From contig ML058484.1 of NCBI GenBank assembly GCA_003013855.2, positions 11,602,215-11,666,214 of the forward strand: 64,000 bases of DNA, given 5' to 3'. The translations under genes were made by a program, and so were the position numbers. Source of the stretch: Liriodendron chinense. Taxonomy: Eukaryota; Streptophyta; Magnoliopsida; Magnoliales; Magnoliaceae. The notes under the pieces are model-generated. The model was given only the letters and a program-made list of their open reading frames with translations. It was not told where the DNA came from and ran no database searches. The number at the start of each line of letters is the position of its first letter. The stretch's first letter is position 1. Positions 46,934-57,872 of this stretch are shown in pieces.

Positions 46934-47618
46934 GGTCTTCGGACCGCTGGGGATGAATTTGTGTAGTTGAAATTGATGGTGAATTTTTTTGTGTTTTTTT
47001 TTTGACAAGGTTCCAGACTTCAACTCAAGTGATTGAGACTGATACTGGTTTTTATGGAAAGCTCAAAATCTTTTTGGTATTTTTGGAAATGATCAGAGTT
47101 ATCGAACCTTAATCCGAGCGGTCGAGGCCAATGCCAGTTTTTTAGTTGAAAGCAGAAAAAGGTCCCTCGAGAAATTAATCCCAGTGTAGTTTAAGGTCTT
47201 CGGACCCAAAGCTTTATAAGCGAGGGCTGGAAATGCACAGATATATATTTTTTTATTTTTAGAAAATTGTTCGGAGTCATCGGATCTTGATTCGAACGAT
47301 CAAGACCGTGCCAATTTTTATTGAAAGTCTCTCGAGATATTGATCCCGACATAGTTTGTTTTCGAAAAATGTCCGGTGTCAGCGGATCTTGATTCGAGCG
47401 ATCAAGACCACTACTGGTTTTTATTGAAAATCTCTCGGGATCTTGATCCCGACGTAGTTTAAGGTCTTCGGACCAAATTTTTGTATATGCGATATTCTTT
47501 TGTTTTCAGAAAATGTCCAGAGTTGTCGGATCTTGATTTGAGCAATCAAGACCGATACCGTTTTTTATTGAAAATCTCTCGGGATCTCGATCCCGACGTA
47601 GTTTAAGGTCTTCGGACC
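46934..47618 (-). repeat. Hairpin repeat array in the relic
   Basis: Four GGTCTTCGGACC hairpins occur at 46934, 47195, 47463 and 47607, the last two preceded by the dyad CGGGATC(TT/TC)GATCCCG. A degraded unit lies near 47330-47355. It is the counterpart of 58402-59345 in the younger element, on the opposite strand. Confidence 0.8.
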
Positions 47619-48419
47619 CAAAACTTGTATGGTTGGGCATACTTACCTTGCTTTGTTTGGCTTCTGACGAGGCTGACTGTGATTTGAGTCATCCGAATTG
47701 CTTGATTTGGCCCTGTGGGCCCTTTTCAGACTTCAACTTTGCTTTGGAGCACCTTTTCTTGATGTTTTGTGAAGCTAAGAAGGCTTTTCATGGTGCAGAT
47801 GATGACTTGAACGGCTCAGATTGCTCTTTTCAGCCATGTGGGCCCACTCGATGATCAGATCCTGGACTCTGACCTTCTTTCCTGGCAATTAGACCCTTGA
47901 TATTGCTATTTGATGACTCATGCAAGCTTCTTCATGGCTTGGATCATGATGATCTAGCCTTTGAGTGGCTCAGATTGCTTGTGGGCCTCTCTTGATCAAT
48001 TTTTCTTCTCTTTGGCTTGATCTGACTCGTACTGGCCGTAATACTTCATGATTGGACAGGAGGGGTACCTTCCAAATGATTCTGATCATCCTTAAATGAA
48101 ATTCGGAGTGGATTAGAGCCTTGGGTGGCCCTCAAGGTGCCATTTGCTGACGTGGATTGTGAGCCTCACCTACCAACAACTGTGGAGCCAATCCCACGGA
48201 GAGAGAGGGAGCGCGTCCGTACGGGCAGCCCACAGCAGGCCGCCCAAGACTCGCCTCTTGTGCGGTTTGGGCTGGCTCTGGTTCAGACAGTGAGCACATT
48301 CTTCTGGTTGCTGTCTCCCTCATCTCCATACCCGGTTTTTCGATTCAGCCATGAATCTCTTCCTTGTCTCTTCTTTCCTTCTCTTTTTGTCTTCTTCTTA
48401 GTTTGTCTTTTCTCAAGCA

Positions 48420-50031
48420 ATGGACGGTGGAGATTTAGGGGCTGTGGGGGCTATCCATGATGGGTCCCACACTTCAGAAAGTGGTGAAGGCTTTAATGAT
48501 GGTGGAATGCTTTTGATTGATGGTGTGGATGAAGCATTGAATGGGGGCATTGATGGGGATTTAGGGGTAGTGGTTGGTGGAGCTTTGAATCGCCCCATTA
48601 ATGGCAGCCATGCTGAAATTTCTGATTTGCATGGGGCATTGATTATGGGAGAAATGGATGGTATGGATGGGATGTGGAGATGGGACATAGGTGAGGCTAT
48701 GCATCCCTTGAGTGCGGGCCACATGGATGATGTGATTGATGGTAGTGATGGGGCTATGATGGACATAGATGGGCTGATCTCATGTTTGAATGGAATGAAT
48801 GGTTCAGATGATACCTTTAATGGCTTAGATGCTCTTGATGATGGCCGAGATGTGCGGCACACTTGCTTGGGTGGACTTGATGTGATCATTGATGATGTCC
48901 CCCTGATGATGGATGGTGTGGATGCCTCGATGATCCCTTTGATTGGACAGGATGACGATTGGATTCCCAACTTTATGTTGGAGAGGGCCACAGGTCCAGA
49001 TCTGACCGGTGATTCTTCGATCGGATTTGCCGAGGCCTTTCTTGATGGTTCAGATGTATTTTTTGACAAGGAGATTGGTCAAGATGCCACGATGTGCGAT
49101 GTGATTTTTGCTTATAGTCCTTTTGATGAGAGTACCGTCCTTCTCCTAATGTCGATCCTTTGCGCACTCCATTCACGAGGTGGGCGAGTCTTCCCATGCG
49201 GCTAAGGTCATGACCGTTTCAGACAGCGATGCGACTATATCAGACATAGCTGTTATTGGGGGCAGGTCAGGGGCTGTTGAGTCTGTAGAGGTTCCAGCTT
49301 TTTCTTCTCCTTCACCCGTTGATCTTCCAATCCTTGATGAGCTGTCATTGATTTCTGGGCCTTTTGTTCTAGAGGGGGTACCCGTGAGGACTTGTCAGCT
49401 GCTTCCTCGTCCTTCTTGCTCGCCACGGCTGCTTGCTTGGCTTGACAGCTTGTCAGCTTATGAGATTCGAGATTTGGAGTCCTATGGCTTCGGTAGTCTG
49501 ATCCATATAGCTAGAGTTGACATTGACTGAAGGATGCTCGGGGCCGCACTGATTAACTAGGTCCCTTCGTTGAACTTGTTTGCGTTCAACGACATGGAGA
49601 TGGGACCCTCTTTAGAGGAGCTTGCGCGCTTGATTGGTCTTCCTTGGGAGTATTCTCAGTATTTTTCGCTGAAGACTGCCACAACGCAGAACTGGTTCGG
49701 GATCCCTTATCTAGTTCAGCCTACAGCTGCCGGCCAGGATGCTGTAGTGTTCTCCTTGGACTTGCTGTATGATCTTTTCTCGGGTCCTCGGAGTGTGGCA
49801 GGGTCTCTACTTGCTCGGAATGCACTGATGTTCTGCTTGATTGCTAATGTGCTATTCTCGGGATGGTGGAGGTCTCAGACTCCTTTGCTTTTCGAGGTGA
49901 TGAGCCGAGTTGTTCGACGGCAGGGGATCATTTCTCTCGTCCTGGCAGAGTTGTTTAATGGGCTGACTGACTGTGCCCTGGGCCGAACTCGTGTCCTTCG
50001 CGGCTGCTGTGCATTTCTTTAGGTATCTTTT
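48420..50031 (+). pseudogene. Antisense ORF of the relic, left part (DUF7745/plant-mobile-domain-like)
   Basis: From the ATG at 48420 a 261-codon frame encodes an acidic, Gly/Asp/Met-rich N-terminal region with no known domain. A frameshift near 49130-49180 leads into a second frame, SSPSPVDLPILDELSLISGP, then RLLAWLDSLSAYEIRDLES. After stops at 49528 (TGA) and 49558 (TAG) the same frame continues LNLFAFNDMEMGPSLEELARLIGLP and FSGPRSVAGSLL, then FEVMSRVVRRQGIISLVLAE. The pattern (catalogue-like start, PTLEE-type core, hydrophobic helices) resembles DUF7745 and plant mobile domain proteins, which occur as extra ORFs in plant retroelements. Family assignment is tentative. The frame is then cut by the insertion at 50032 and resumes at 62950. 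Confidence 0.6.
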
Positions 50032-50249
50032 TGTAGACACCCCACCTTCGGCTACACTGTTGGTAGAGATAGCTGGTTGAACGGAGGACCATACCCCCAA
50101 ATCCCAAGTCCAAACTCAGCCAAACTCACCCTTGTAAGCCCCATTCCATAGCCCAGTTCAAGCCTGAACCCAGTCAACCCAGTCCTAAACACCACCCTGA
50201 AAAACCCCCCATAAAAAAGTCCAGTCAAAAAATCCCAAAAAAAGTCAAA

Positions 50250-50405
50250 CTCACTGAGTCAACTCGCTGAGTTAACCCACTGAGTCAACCCGTCGAGTCA
50301 ACCCGTCGAGTCAAAACACCGAGTCAACCCGTCGAGTCAACCCGTCGAGTCAAACCACCGAGTCGACCCGCTGAGTCAACTCACTGAGTCGACCAGCGAG
50401 TCCAA
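50250..50405 (+). repeat. GAGTCAACCCGTC short tandem array in U3
   Basis: About a dozen degenerate 13-16-base units, each with GAGTCAAC or GAGTCGAC. Present in all three LTRs of the family (also about 61893-62050 and, reversed, 44985-45065). The constant GAGTCA core resembles a bZIP (GCN4/AP-1-like) recognition sequence; use as an enhancer is an inference. Confidence 0.8.
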
Positions 50406-50515
50406 CAGCAGCCCCGAGGGAACGGCCGTACTCGCTGGAAACCGAGGAGCGGCCGTACGGGCGGCCCATGGCAGGCCGCCCGAACAAAATTACGACTTCT
50501 GCCACTGCTCGCTGC

Positions 50516-50523
50516 TATAAATA
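50516..50523 (+). promoter_or_regulatory. LTR TATA box
   Basis: TATAAATA in a GC-rich setting, conserved in all three LTR copies (62159-62166 and, reversed, 44903-44910). It marks the probable U3/R region. Confidence 0.8.
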
Positions 50524-51564
50524 CCCCCTCCCCTTCTCACTTCAAGAGACGACTCAGCTAGAGAGAGCTCGTCCGTCTGAGTCACCCTCCTTCATCCTTT
50601 AGCCCATTCCTTCACCAAGGAGAGCCCGAGTGAGGAGAGCCTAGCCCTGGTCCAGCCCAGCCTGACCACTGGTCCAAGCCTCCCAAGCCACCCAAGTCTT
50701 GATCCAGCCACTCGAAGCCAACCCTTGCGACACCTCCGTCCACCCAGCTACTCTTTTCCAGCATCATCTCATTTGCATCTAGCATAAGTGCAACATTTAC
50801 TTTTCTTCCAACCCCCCTGCTTCACTACTAGCACCTTGATCCGTCAAGTACACATGCATATGTCTTTATATTAAGCACTTGTCAGTTCGAGCGCATGCTC
50901 TGGGCTTGCCCGTTGTTGGAACCTGCCCATCAGAAACTCTTACTGTTTAGACCTGTATTCATGCTTCACCATAAAACACCTTGATTATTCAAGCACACTG
51001 CATACGTCTTACATTAAGCACCTGTCAGTTCGAGCGTACGCTCTGGGCTTGCCCGTTGTTGGAACCTACTCATCAGAAACTCTTACTGTTCAGACCCGCA
51101 TTCATGCATCATGTCATTCATGCGAATATACGAGGATTAAACTAGACTTTCAAGTATTCGATCGATTTTGTGAAGTAGAGACCGTACTTCGGTATGGGCA
51201 GTGTGTGGGGTGCTTAACCTCTTCCCACCCTGTAACCGTGATCCCTTACCTTGAATCTCTGACCGCAGATCAACAGGAGTCATTTTAGAGGAAGGAATCT
51301 TCGGATTCCCCTCTCTAGCGTTTCTACAGGGTCTAGCCGACTGTAGATTCGAAGTAATTGGCTAGTGGCGACTCTGGTCGTATATAAACTCACTTAAACA
51401 CATCCAGCTTAACACGACAACCAAACGAAGCCCTCGAGAACGAGGCAAGCCAGTGGCACAAACGGCGATTTCGCACTCACGCATCCTCATCTCCTTCTTT
51501 TCCGAAAGGAAAGGGAGAACGACGTCGTGTGGGAGCGCGGAAAAATCGGCGAGGGTCCACAGAA

Positions 51565-51582
51565 TGGCGACTCTGCTGGGGA
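51565..51582 (+). promoter_or_regulatory. Primer binding site
   Basis: TGGCGACTCTGCTGGGGA, three bases after the LTR end. It is not the initiator-Met type used by the other two elements. I believe it fits a tRNA-Arg primer as reported for Ogre/Tat elements, but I could not align it to a tRNA here. Confidence 0.75.
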
Positions 51583-51796
51583 TAAACTAGTCCCACTAGT
51601 CGTGATCCGACTTGAAAAACGGAATCCCTCCTATACTTGGAAGTCATTAGTCCTCATACAATCTCATCTGCATAGCATTCTACCCAAAACAAAAAAAATA
51701 GAAAATCCCAAAACCCAAAAAAAAAAAAGTAGTGCATACTTCCCACCATTACTCCTCCAAACTAAATCACCCTGCCACATCCAATACAAAATCGAC

Positions 51797-53923
51797 ATGG
51801 CTCTCCCATTCCCTGTACCTGAGGCTTCCTCTCCACTGTTAAACTCGAGTGAATCCATGTCAATTCCTGGCATCCAAGAGCTACAACAAAGCATGAAGGC
51901 TATGCAGGAAATGCTTCTCCGATTCACACAAGCCCAGGCTTTAGCAGCCAGCAATCATGCTGGTCCAGTTCAACAACCACAACAAGCATCTCTTCCAGCC
52001 TCCAGTTCATCTCAACCACAACTATCAGGGGTGGTGCAGGACTTTCGATACCCTCCTAATGAAGGTCCTCAATCAGGACAACTCTCGACCTCAGGGCATT
52101 TCTTCCAGCATCCTCCTGCAAACAAGAGCCATTTTCAGTCACATCCCACAACCCAGAATCCCAGTCAATTCCAACAATCTCTCCCCAATGGGAATTCCAA
52201 CCAATTTCAATATTCTCCTGTGACTGGGATTTCTTCGCAGTCTCTCTTCTCAGCTCCAGTCAAACAAAGTCCCTACAATGGGAGTAATTACCAGGCCCAA
52301 CCTTCTTCAAGCAGGAATTTTAGGAGCATCAATGACACCAATTATTATGAAAGGGGGCCATCTCAATCCTGGCAAGGGACAAGATCTCCTTCATCTGGTC
52401 CCTCCGAAATAGAGCAACTCCGAGAGCAGATGCGAGAGATGAAGAGAAAGTTGCAGAAGCAGCAAGGGGAGGATCTTCCATCCACTAAGTTCAGGGACCT
52501 TTGTCCATTTCCCGATGCAATGGTACCTCAAGGCTTCCAGGTACCAAAATTTAAAAGATATGATGGGACAGGGTGTCCTGTAGACCACTTACGAGCTTTC
52601 TGTGGAGAGCTTAATGCTGTGGCGGGCAATGATGGAGCACTCATTCGCTTGTTTCAAAAATCTCTGAAAGACGATGCCCTGGATTAGTACACATCATTGG
52701 ACTATCATCGCATCAGGACTTGGGAGCAGCTCTCCCATGCTTTCGTCAACAGGTTCGCATACAATCTTAACATGGCACCCAGGAGAGCAAACCTCGCAGC
52801 TCTCAGGCAAAGAAGCGATGAAACATTGTCAGCTTACGTTGGACGGTGGCGGGCCATGGCCGCTAGAATGAAGACTCCCATCGACGACGAGGAGCAAATC
52901 TCCATGATCGTCCACTCGGCAAATCCAAGTATCTCTGGATACCTTGTCTCACATCCATATGCGAACTTCAACCAACTCATCCGCACCGGGGAACAAGTCG
53001 AAGCCAGAATAAGGGCTGGGATGATCTCCCCTTGGTGGCCTCATCAGGCTTCTCCAATTCAACCGATAGTGGAAGAAGAGCCTACTGCTGAATACGAGAA
53101 TGATAACGGAAGTGTCCTCATCTCCCATCCAATGGAAGAGGATGATCTTGTCGCCTCTACCGAAGGTGCACTATTCCTCCCTCAGCATGGACAACCGCAG
53201 CAACAGCAACAGTCAAGATGGAACTCACAGTTCCCTAATCAAGGTTGGCAAGGGGCACCCCTAACCAGTCAGGTTTCAGAACCCCTCATCCTGCAAGGGG
53301 CATCTCCAGTCGATCCAGTCTCCGCAATGCAAGGGACACCTCCTGCCTATCCAGCTTTCACCAGCCAAGAAAAGCCTCCTCTCCAGTTTATTCGTGCCAT
53401 CAACTCTAGTTCAGAGTTCGAACCTCTCATCCTGCAAGGAGCATCCTCAACTATTTCGATCCCAGAGCCCATCATCATGCAAGGGGCACCTTCAGTCGAT
53501 TCAATCTTCGCACCCATTTCTAACCATGGGCACATTCAGCCCATCTCAGTCAACCAAGGGGACAATCTCCCTAACGCAGCATCAGCAAACCAGGGGCACA
53601 ACCTGCCCGTCTCAGCAATAGTCAGTCAGGGGCACAGTTTGCCCACTCCAGCTTACCAGGGGCAAAGCCTGCCCGTTTCTCAAGCAAACAACCAGGGGCA
53701 CAACTTGCCCACCGCACCTGTCTATTCGGCTTCTACTTCAGCCATCGTCCTCCAAGAAGAAGACCCTTCCTCGGACAGCATGCCACATGCCCTAGCAGAA
53801 TTAGGGCCCAGCTTCAATTATGTGGCCACTATCGAGGAGGTCGAAGGTGAGATTGATGTCCAGGTTCTGATCGATCCAAAAACATCAACCATCACTCTCC
53901 AGGTCTTGGACATCTCAGCTTAA
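51797..53923 (+). pseudogene. Gypsy gag with in-frame amber stop
   Basis: The ATG at 51797 opens a Gln/Pro/Ser-rich N-terminus, then a coiled coil (EIEQLREQMREMKRKLQKQ, about residue 205), then the capsid-type retrotransposon Gag domain: VPKFKRYDGTGCPVDHL, AVAGNDGALIRLFQKSL. At 52685-52687 a TAG follows DDALD exactly where plant gypsy Gag has tryptophan before YTSLD; the same frame then continues open for about 408 codons through FAYNLNMAPRRANLAALRQR and ETLSAYVGRWRAMAARM. The C-terminal part repeats QGHNLP/QGHSLP-type hexamers (53560-53720). I see no CCHC knuckle. A single nonsense change separates two otherwise open halves, suggesting recent loss. Confidence 0.85.
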
Positions 53924-55250
53924 TTCCATCTCCTTTCTGATCGAACCTGGTTTCACAGAATCGGTGCCATCTCTTCAAATCTTCACCGAAGGGTCAAGCA
54001 CATCTTTGGAGATAGGGCGATCACCATCATTACCGATCCCGGACAATTTCCCAAGGTAGAAGCATCCAACCTTCGAGAGCCTACCATCCCAGCCATGGAC
54101 GTACAACACTCTAATGGGGAGGTCTCATGCCATCACAATGCAAATTACTTCCCTCGCGCATGTCCCATCGGATCGAACTACGTCTTCCTTCCTGCCAAGC
54201 GTCAAACCTTCTACTATCAGCTCGAATATCAAGACTCGACCCGAACCATGGAGGTTCAAGAAGATATGGATAGGAGAGGACTATGATATCAGCCTACTCT
54301 GATTCAGAAACCAAAGCATAGAAGTATCAAAAGAAGACGAGGTCGTCAAGAAGAAGGCAATCCCTGCATTTACACACCAATCCAGTTCATCAATGCAGGG
54401 ATTATCTACCCTAATGATGGGCTAAATTCCACCTTCGATGATCAAGCGAACAGATTGAGTCTGATAGAGTTGCCCAAAGAAGACTCAAGCAAGGGGCAGA
54501 AATTTCCCCCGATCGATTGGACTGCTGTCCTGGCCCCACCTCAGCCAGATGAACCCGAAGAGCTACAATATTTCGGGGATGAGCCAGGAGAAATCACATC
54601 CGACACCGACTCGGAGCCCAATTTCAGATCTGCTATGACGTTTGGGTGCAACAATGAGGTTTGGCCTACTGATCCTTTTGGCCCTGCCTCCTGAGGGGAA
54701 GGAGTGCAGGGCAGTAACAGGTTTGAAGTCCCCATGACGGCCAATAAAAGTCGACAGTGCTCGGCTCCCTGAGCCGAATCAGGCAACACCTGGTTCATAT
54801 CGCCGTCTTGCTCGGGTCCTTTATAAAAAATTTCAAAAAAAAAATCAGAAGATTCAAAAACCCAAAACACCAAATATTTCAAAATTTCAAAAAAAAAATC
54901 AAATTTTCACAAAAGTCCAAAAGTTCAAAAAAATCCAGATATTCACAAAATTCCAAAAAATCAGAAAATCTTTGAAAGCAAAAAAAAAAAAAAAACTTTT
55001 TTCAATAAAAGTATCAAGTCTGTCTGTCAAAGCACTTGAGTATGAAGCTGACTCATAAGATTTCGATCTAGAGTTGGACTTCAAACTCAAGGGTCTGGAT
55101 AAAGCCAAATGATGTGGAAAATGATGAGCTGACTCCCAAACTTAGAGGGTCTCCTCGAAAGTTCGAACCAAAAGCCGATGTCATCTCAAAAATTTTCAAA
55201 ATTATAAACCTAGGATCTCCTGAGACCTATAAGAAAGTGTGCATTGAGAA
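53924..55250 (+). pseudogene. Degraded protease and linker region of pol
   Basis: In mixed frames I read WFHRIGAISSNLHRRVKHIF near 53945, like the WIHxAGAVPSSLHQxxKFI segment that follows protease in Tat-type pol, then MDRRGL, and an acidic linker (54455-54694) with PPQPDEPEELQYFGDEPGEI. At about 55195 the frame IINLGSPETYKKVCIENP corresponds to the segment just before reverse transcriptase. No protease DSG/DTG motif is convincing. An A-rich low-complexity tract (about 54828-54990) interrupts it. Reverse transcriptase and RNase H are not found after it. Confidence 0.6.
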
Positions 55251-55399
55251 TCCTTGTCCCCGAAAAATAAGCAGAGAATGATCGAATTTTTGAAGTCATG
55301 ACTTCCCAATCTTGCGTCCTGTGAAGACTCATCGATCAAAAACTCATCAAGCCTATCAAGAAGATGCTGCCAAGACTATGCTTGCATTCCATGCTGGAG

Positions 55400-56040
55400 T
55401 GTACGACTTGACGAATGATCGAAGAAACCTCACGGCTCGATGAAGACATATTGTTGCCAACATGTCAGAAAGCACTTCAAGTGTCAGCAACATGCACATC
55501 AGATCCATGTGTGTGCTTCGAAATTCTACAACCTGACAATGCTCCAGCTATTCCCTGTACGAGGTATCTACATCAGCAGAATGATCGACTTGGCATCATC
55601 TAGCGGTCATACGCATATACTTGGGGCAGTCGATTACAGCACAAAGTGGATGAAGGTAACATTCTGATCTCGCACGATAATTCTCATGGAGAATGACATC
55701 ATCAATTGTCAAGGGTTCCCACATGCTATCAACATTGGCAATGGGACATCCTTCGGAATCTAAGGACGAAGGAGTTCCTCAAGAAGCTTAAAAGCAGAAG
55801 ACAAACCTACGAGTTCGAGTCAAAATCATGTCACCGTGAGTACTGATGAAGAATGAAGCCGAAGAAAGAAAAGTCATATCAGGTTTACAACAAGCACCGT
55901 TACATCTATCAAACTCAAAGGGACAAGGCCCAAGGATCAGAAAAGTTCTTCCAAGAAGCGCCCTCAGGCTCACCAACATGAGAGGGGTGGATCTTCCTGA
56001 GCTAATCAACGCCAATAACGTGAAAATCTCTCACAGGTAA
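55400..56040 (+). pseudogene. Integrase relic
   Basis: YCCQHVRKHFKCQQHAHQIH (about 55446) is the zinc-binding end, with ASKFYNLT following. HILGAVDYSTKWMKV (about 55611) holds the first catalytic Asp segment, and ENDIINCQGFPHAINIGNGTS (about 55690), in another frame, covers the second, where the family's TDNG has become IGNG. The C-terminal end GVDLPELINANNVKI (about 55986) matches the PEPxNxDAVK end of plant gypsy pol. The catalytic glutamate segment is not recognisable. The last recognised pol sequence ends near 56030. Confidence 0.7.
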
Positions 56041-56207
56041 GCTAATCCAACCTTATCAAGAGTTACATTAGTAGAGCTGAAGTCAAGAGGTCAAGGCTTA
56101 GACCTCTGAGAATCCCTTCCCGTTCACCAATAAGTGTTCCAAATAAAGGGTTCAAAAGTAAAAAAAAAAAAAGAATAGAGCAAAAAAAAGGGGGGCACAC
56201 AACCCAA

Positions 56208-56272
56208 AAAAAAAAAGAAGAAGAAGAAGAAGAAGAAGAAAGAAAGAAAGAAAGAAAGAAAAAGAAAAAAAA
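56208..56272 (+). repeat. GAA/GAAA microsatellite
   Basis: A run of AGA/GAA and then AAAG units separates pol from the structured 3' region. Confidence 0.85.
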
Positions 56273-56357
56273 ATCGACTCAAAAGAAACACATCTATCCA
56301 TCCATCCACCTCAGAAGGGTCTGTAGCTAAGGCCGACAGCTCTGCCATTGTAACTTA

Positions 56358-56427
56358 GGATAAGGGCCGAAAGGTTACCATCGGCCGGCAACGACGGATT
56401 CCTGACCTCTGGTCGCCGTAGTTATCC
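56358..56427 (+). other. Candidate three-way-junction RNA structure
   Basis: GGATAA (56358) pairs with TTATCC (56422-56427). Inside, GGCCGA (56365) pairs with TCGGCC (56381-56386), and a second arm pairs ACGG (56394) with CCGT (56416-56419) around GACC-TCT-GGTC (56404-56414). It precedes the four-hairpin array and shares a CC-GAAA-GG word. Confidence 0.35.
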
Positions 56428-56474
56428 AAAAAAAAAAAAAAAGAGAGAAGAGATGTGTGCCTAAACAAAGAGGG

Positions 56475-56686
56475 CGGAGTGAAAACCCGAAAGGGCGCTC
56501 CGAGTAAAAACAGTGGGCACACAGCGGACTTGGTGAAAACTCGAAAGGGCGCCAAGGGTAAAAACAACATAGCTGCCAAGGGGTAGGCAAGATCAAATAC
56601 CCGGGACGTGGTGAAAATTCGAAAGGGCGCCACGGGCAAAAATGACGGGCAAGCCGGACGCAGCGAAAACCCGAAAGGGCGTTGCG
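56475..56686 (+). other. Array of four covarying GAAA-tetraloop hairpins
   Basis: Four 28-base units lie at 56475-56502, 56529-56556, 56607-56634 and 56659-56686. Each is a 7-base outer stem, AAAA bulge, 3-base inner stem, GAAA loop, GGG, and the closing 7-base strand. Outer stems are CGGAGTG/CGCTCCG, CTTGGTG/CGCCAAG, CGTGGTG/CGCCACG and CGCAGCG/CGTTGCG: different sequences, all paired, each with one G-U. Inner stems CCC, CTC, TTC and CCC against GGG allow G-U pairs. Each unit is followed by GRGYAAAAA or a near variant. Function unknown; orientation is that of the genomic RNA. Confidence 0.75.
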
Positions 56687-57249
56687 GGTAATAATGGCTA
56701 AGAAAAAAGAAAAAAGAAAAAAAAAAGCAGGTACATGAGAGATCCAAGCGACATGAAGATTCAATGGAAGCAAGGATGACGGCTATGAGTCGAGAATTCT
56801 TTTAAGATCTGCCCAAATTCTAGGGGCAGGATACCATTGCGCACTATCTTAAGAGGACCAAGACCCTTGGTGAATAATTAAGAAAATCGAGTATGACATC
56901 AGGCTGAATCAAATATTCTGATTCCTACATCTAAAAGCACAAGTCCAAATCATGCACAGACAGATAAGCACTTGACATAAATTTTTACTTCATGATTTAC
57001 ATATATTTTCCACAAAAAAAAAAAATCATTTTTCCTTATTCGTATATATGCAAAAAAAAAAAAAAAAAAAGATCTCACAGGGCTTTCAAAATAAACATCC
57101 CCCAGCCTATTCACAGAGTGCCTCGTACAAGCGTCTTTCTCCCGATCATTCATCCCAGAAGGTAAGTATCTCTCTTCCTGCTTTAATGCTTTAATCCTTT
57201 TGCTAAAGTGTTTTCTCTCCTCACAGGTACTACAAGGTAACATGAGATC

Positions 57250-57872
57250 AGCCCATCTATGTCCATCATAGCCCTATCACCACCATTGATCACATCATCC
57301 ACGTGGCCCACACTCAAGGGATGCATAGCCTCACCTATGTCCCATCTCCCCATCTCATCCATACCATCCATTTCTCCCATAATCAATACCCCATCCAAAT
57401 ATGAAATTTCAGCCATCTCCCCATTAATGGAGCCATTAAAAGCTCCATTAACCACCATCCTTAAACCCCCATCAATGCCCTCATTCAAAGCTCCATCTCT
57501 ACCATCAATCCAAAGCATCCCACCATCGTTAAAGTCTTCACCAATTTCTGAAGTGTGGGACCCACCAACCTCTCCCACAATGGCCCCCAAGCCATCATCA
57601 ATGGCTGCCCAAGAGAGGACCAAGCAAGAAAAAGACAAAAGGAGGAGGAAAGATGAGACAAAGGGAAGATTCATGGCCGGAATCGTACCTGGGCGTACAA
57701 AGAATATGGGACAGGAGCAGTGGACAGAAGAGAATGTCCGAACCAGAGCCAGCCCAGACCGCACAAGAGGCGAGCCTTGGGCGGCCTGCTCTGGGCCGCC
57801 CGTACGGACGCGGTTCCTCTCTCTCCGCGGGATTGGCTCCAGGGTTCTTGGTAGGTGAGGCTGACAGTCCAC
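57250..57872 (-). pseudogene. Antisense ORF of the younger element, N-terminal part only
   Basis: The minus strand reads SHTSEIGEDFNDGGMLWIDG, NEGIDGGLRMVVNGAFNG and IGEAMHPLSVGHVDDVI, homologous to residues about 17-120 of the relic's antisense ORF at 48420. Homology ends abruptly at about 57243, after MMDIDGLISC. The DUF7745-like part found in the relic is absent, so an internal deletion removed it. The first ATG of the relic copy is not conserved here, although the frame stays open upstream. Confidence 0.7.

Larger units (their letters stand above)
50032..51561 (+). repeat. 5' LTR (1530 bp)
   Basis: TGTAGACACC to GGGTCCACA, with termini independently confirmed by the solo LTR. U3 holds a GAGTCAACCCGTC-type short repeat array (50250-50405) and TATAAATA at 50516-50523. 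Downstream, GCACNTGTCAGTTCGAGCG begins two adjacent units of about 150 bases (50876 and 51019). Confidence 0.92.

Noticed and set aside
48413..49069. 218-codon serine/proline/isoleucine-rich minus frame
   Set aside because: It is the exact complement of the antisense-ORF reading frame at 48420-49205. The plus frame has a homologue in the younger copy and better continuity into the DUF7745-like part.
45846..49100. Inverted similarity to 57250-60620 as one large palindrome or assembly error
   Set aside because: The two regions differ in repeat number, indels and ORF extent, and each fits its own element and orientation. Two insertions of one family explain it better.
56475..56686. Hammerhead ribozyme, as in retrozymes
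   Set aside because: GAAA is present, but there is no CTGATGA core and the GAAA sits in a terminal loop, not between helices. I keep it as an unassigned structured element.
56355..56773. Two overlapping minus-strand frames of about 130 codons with repeated RPFGFSLRP/RPFEFSPRP motifs
   Set aside because: The repeated peptide is the complement of the four hairpins' constant region. It is explained by the repeat, with no start or family support.
57259..57858. 199-codon plus-strand frame in the younger gypsy element
   Set aside because: Shadow of the minus-strand antisense ORF relic. Its composition mirrors the rejected frame at 48413-49069.
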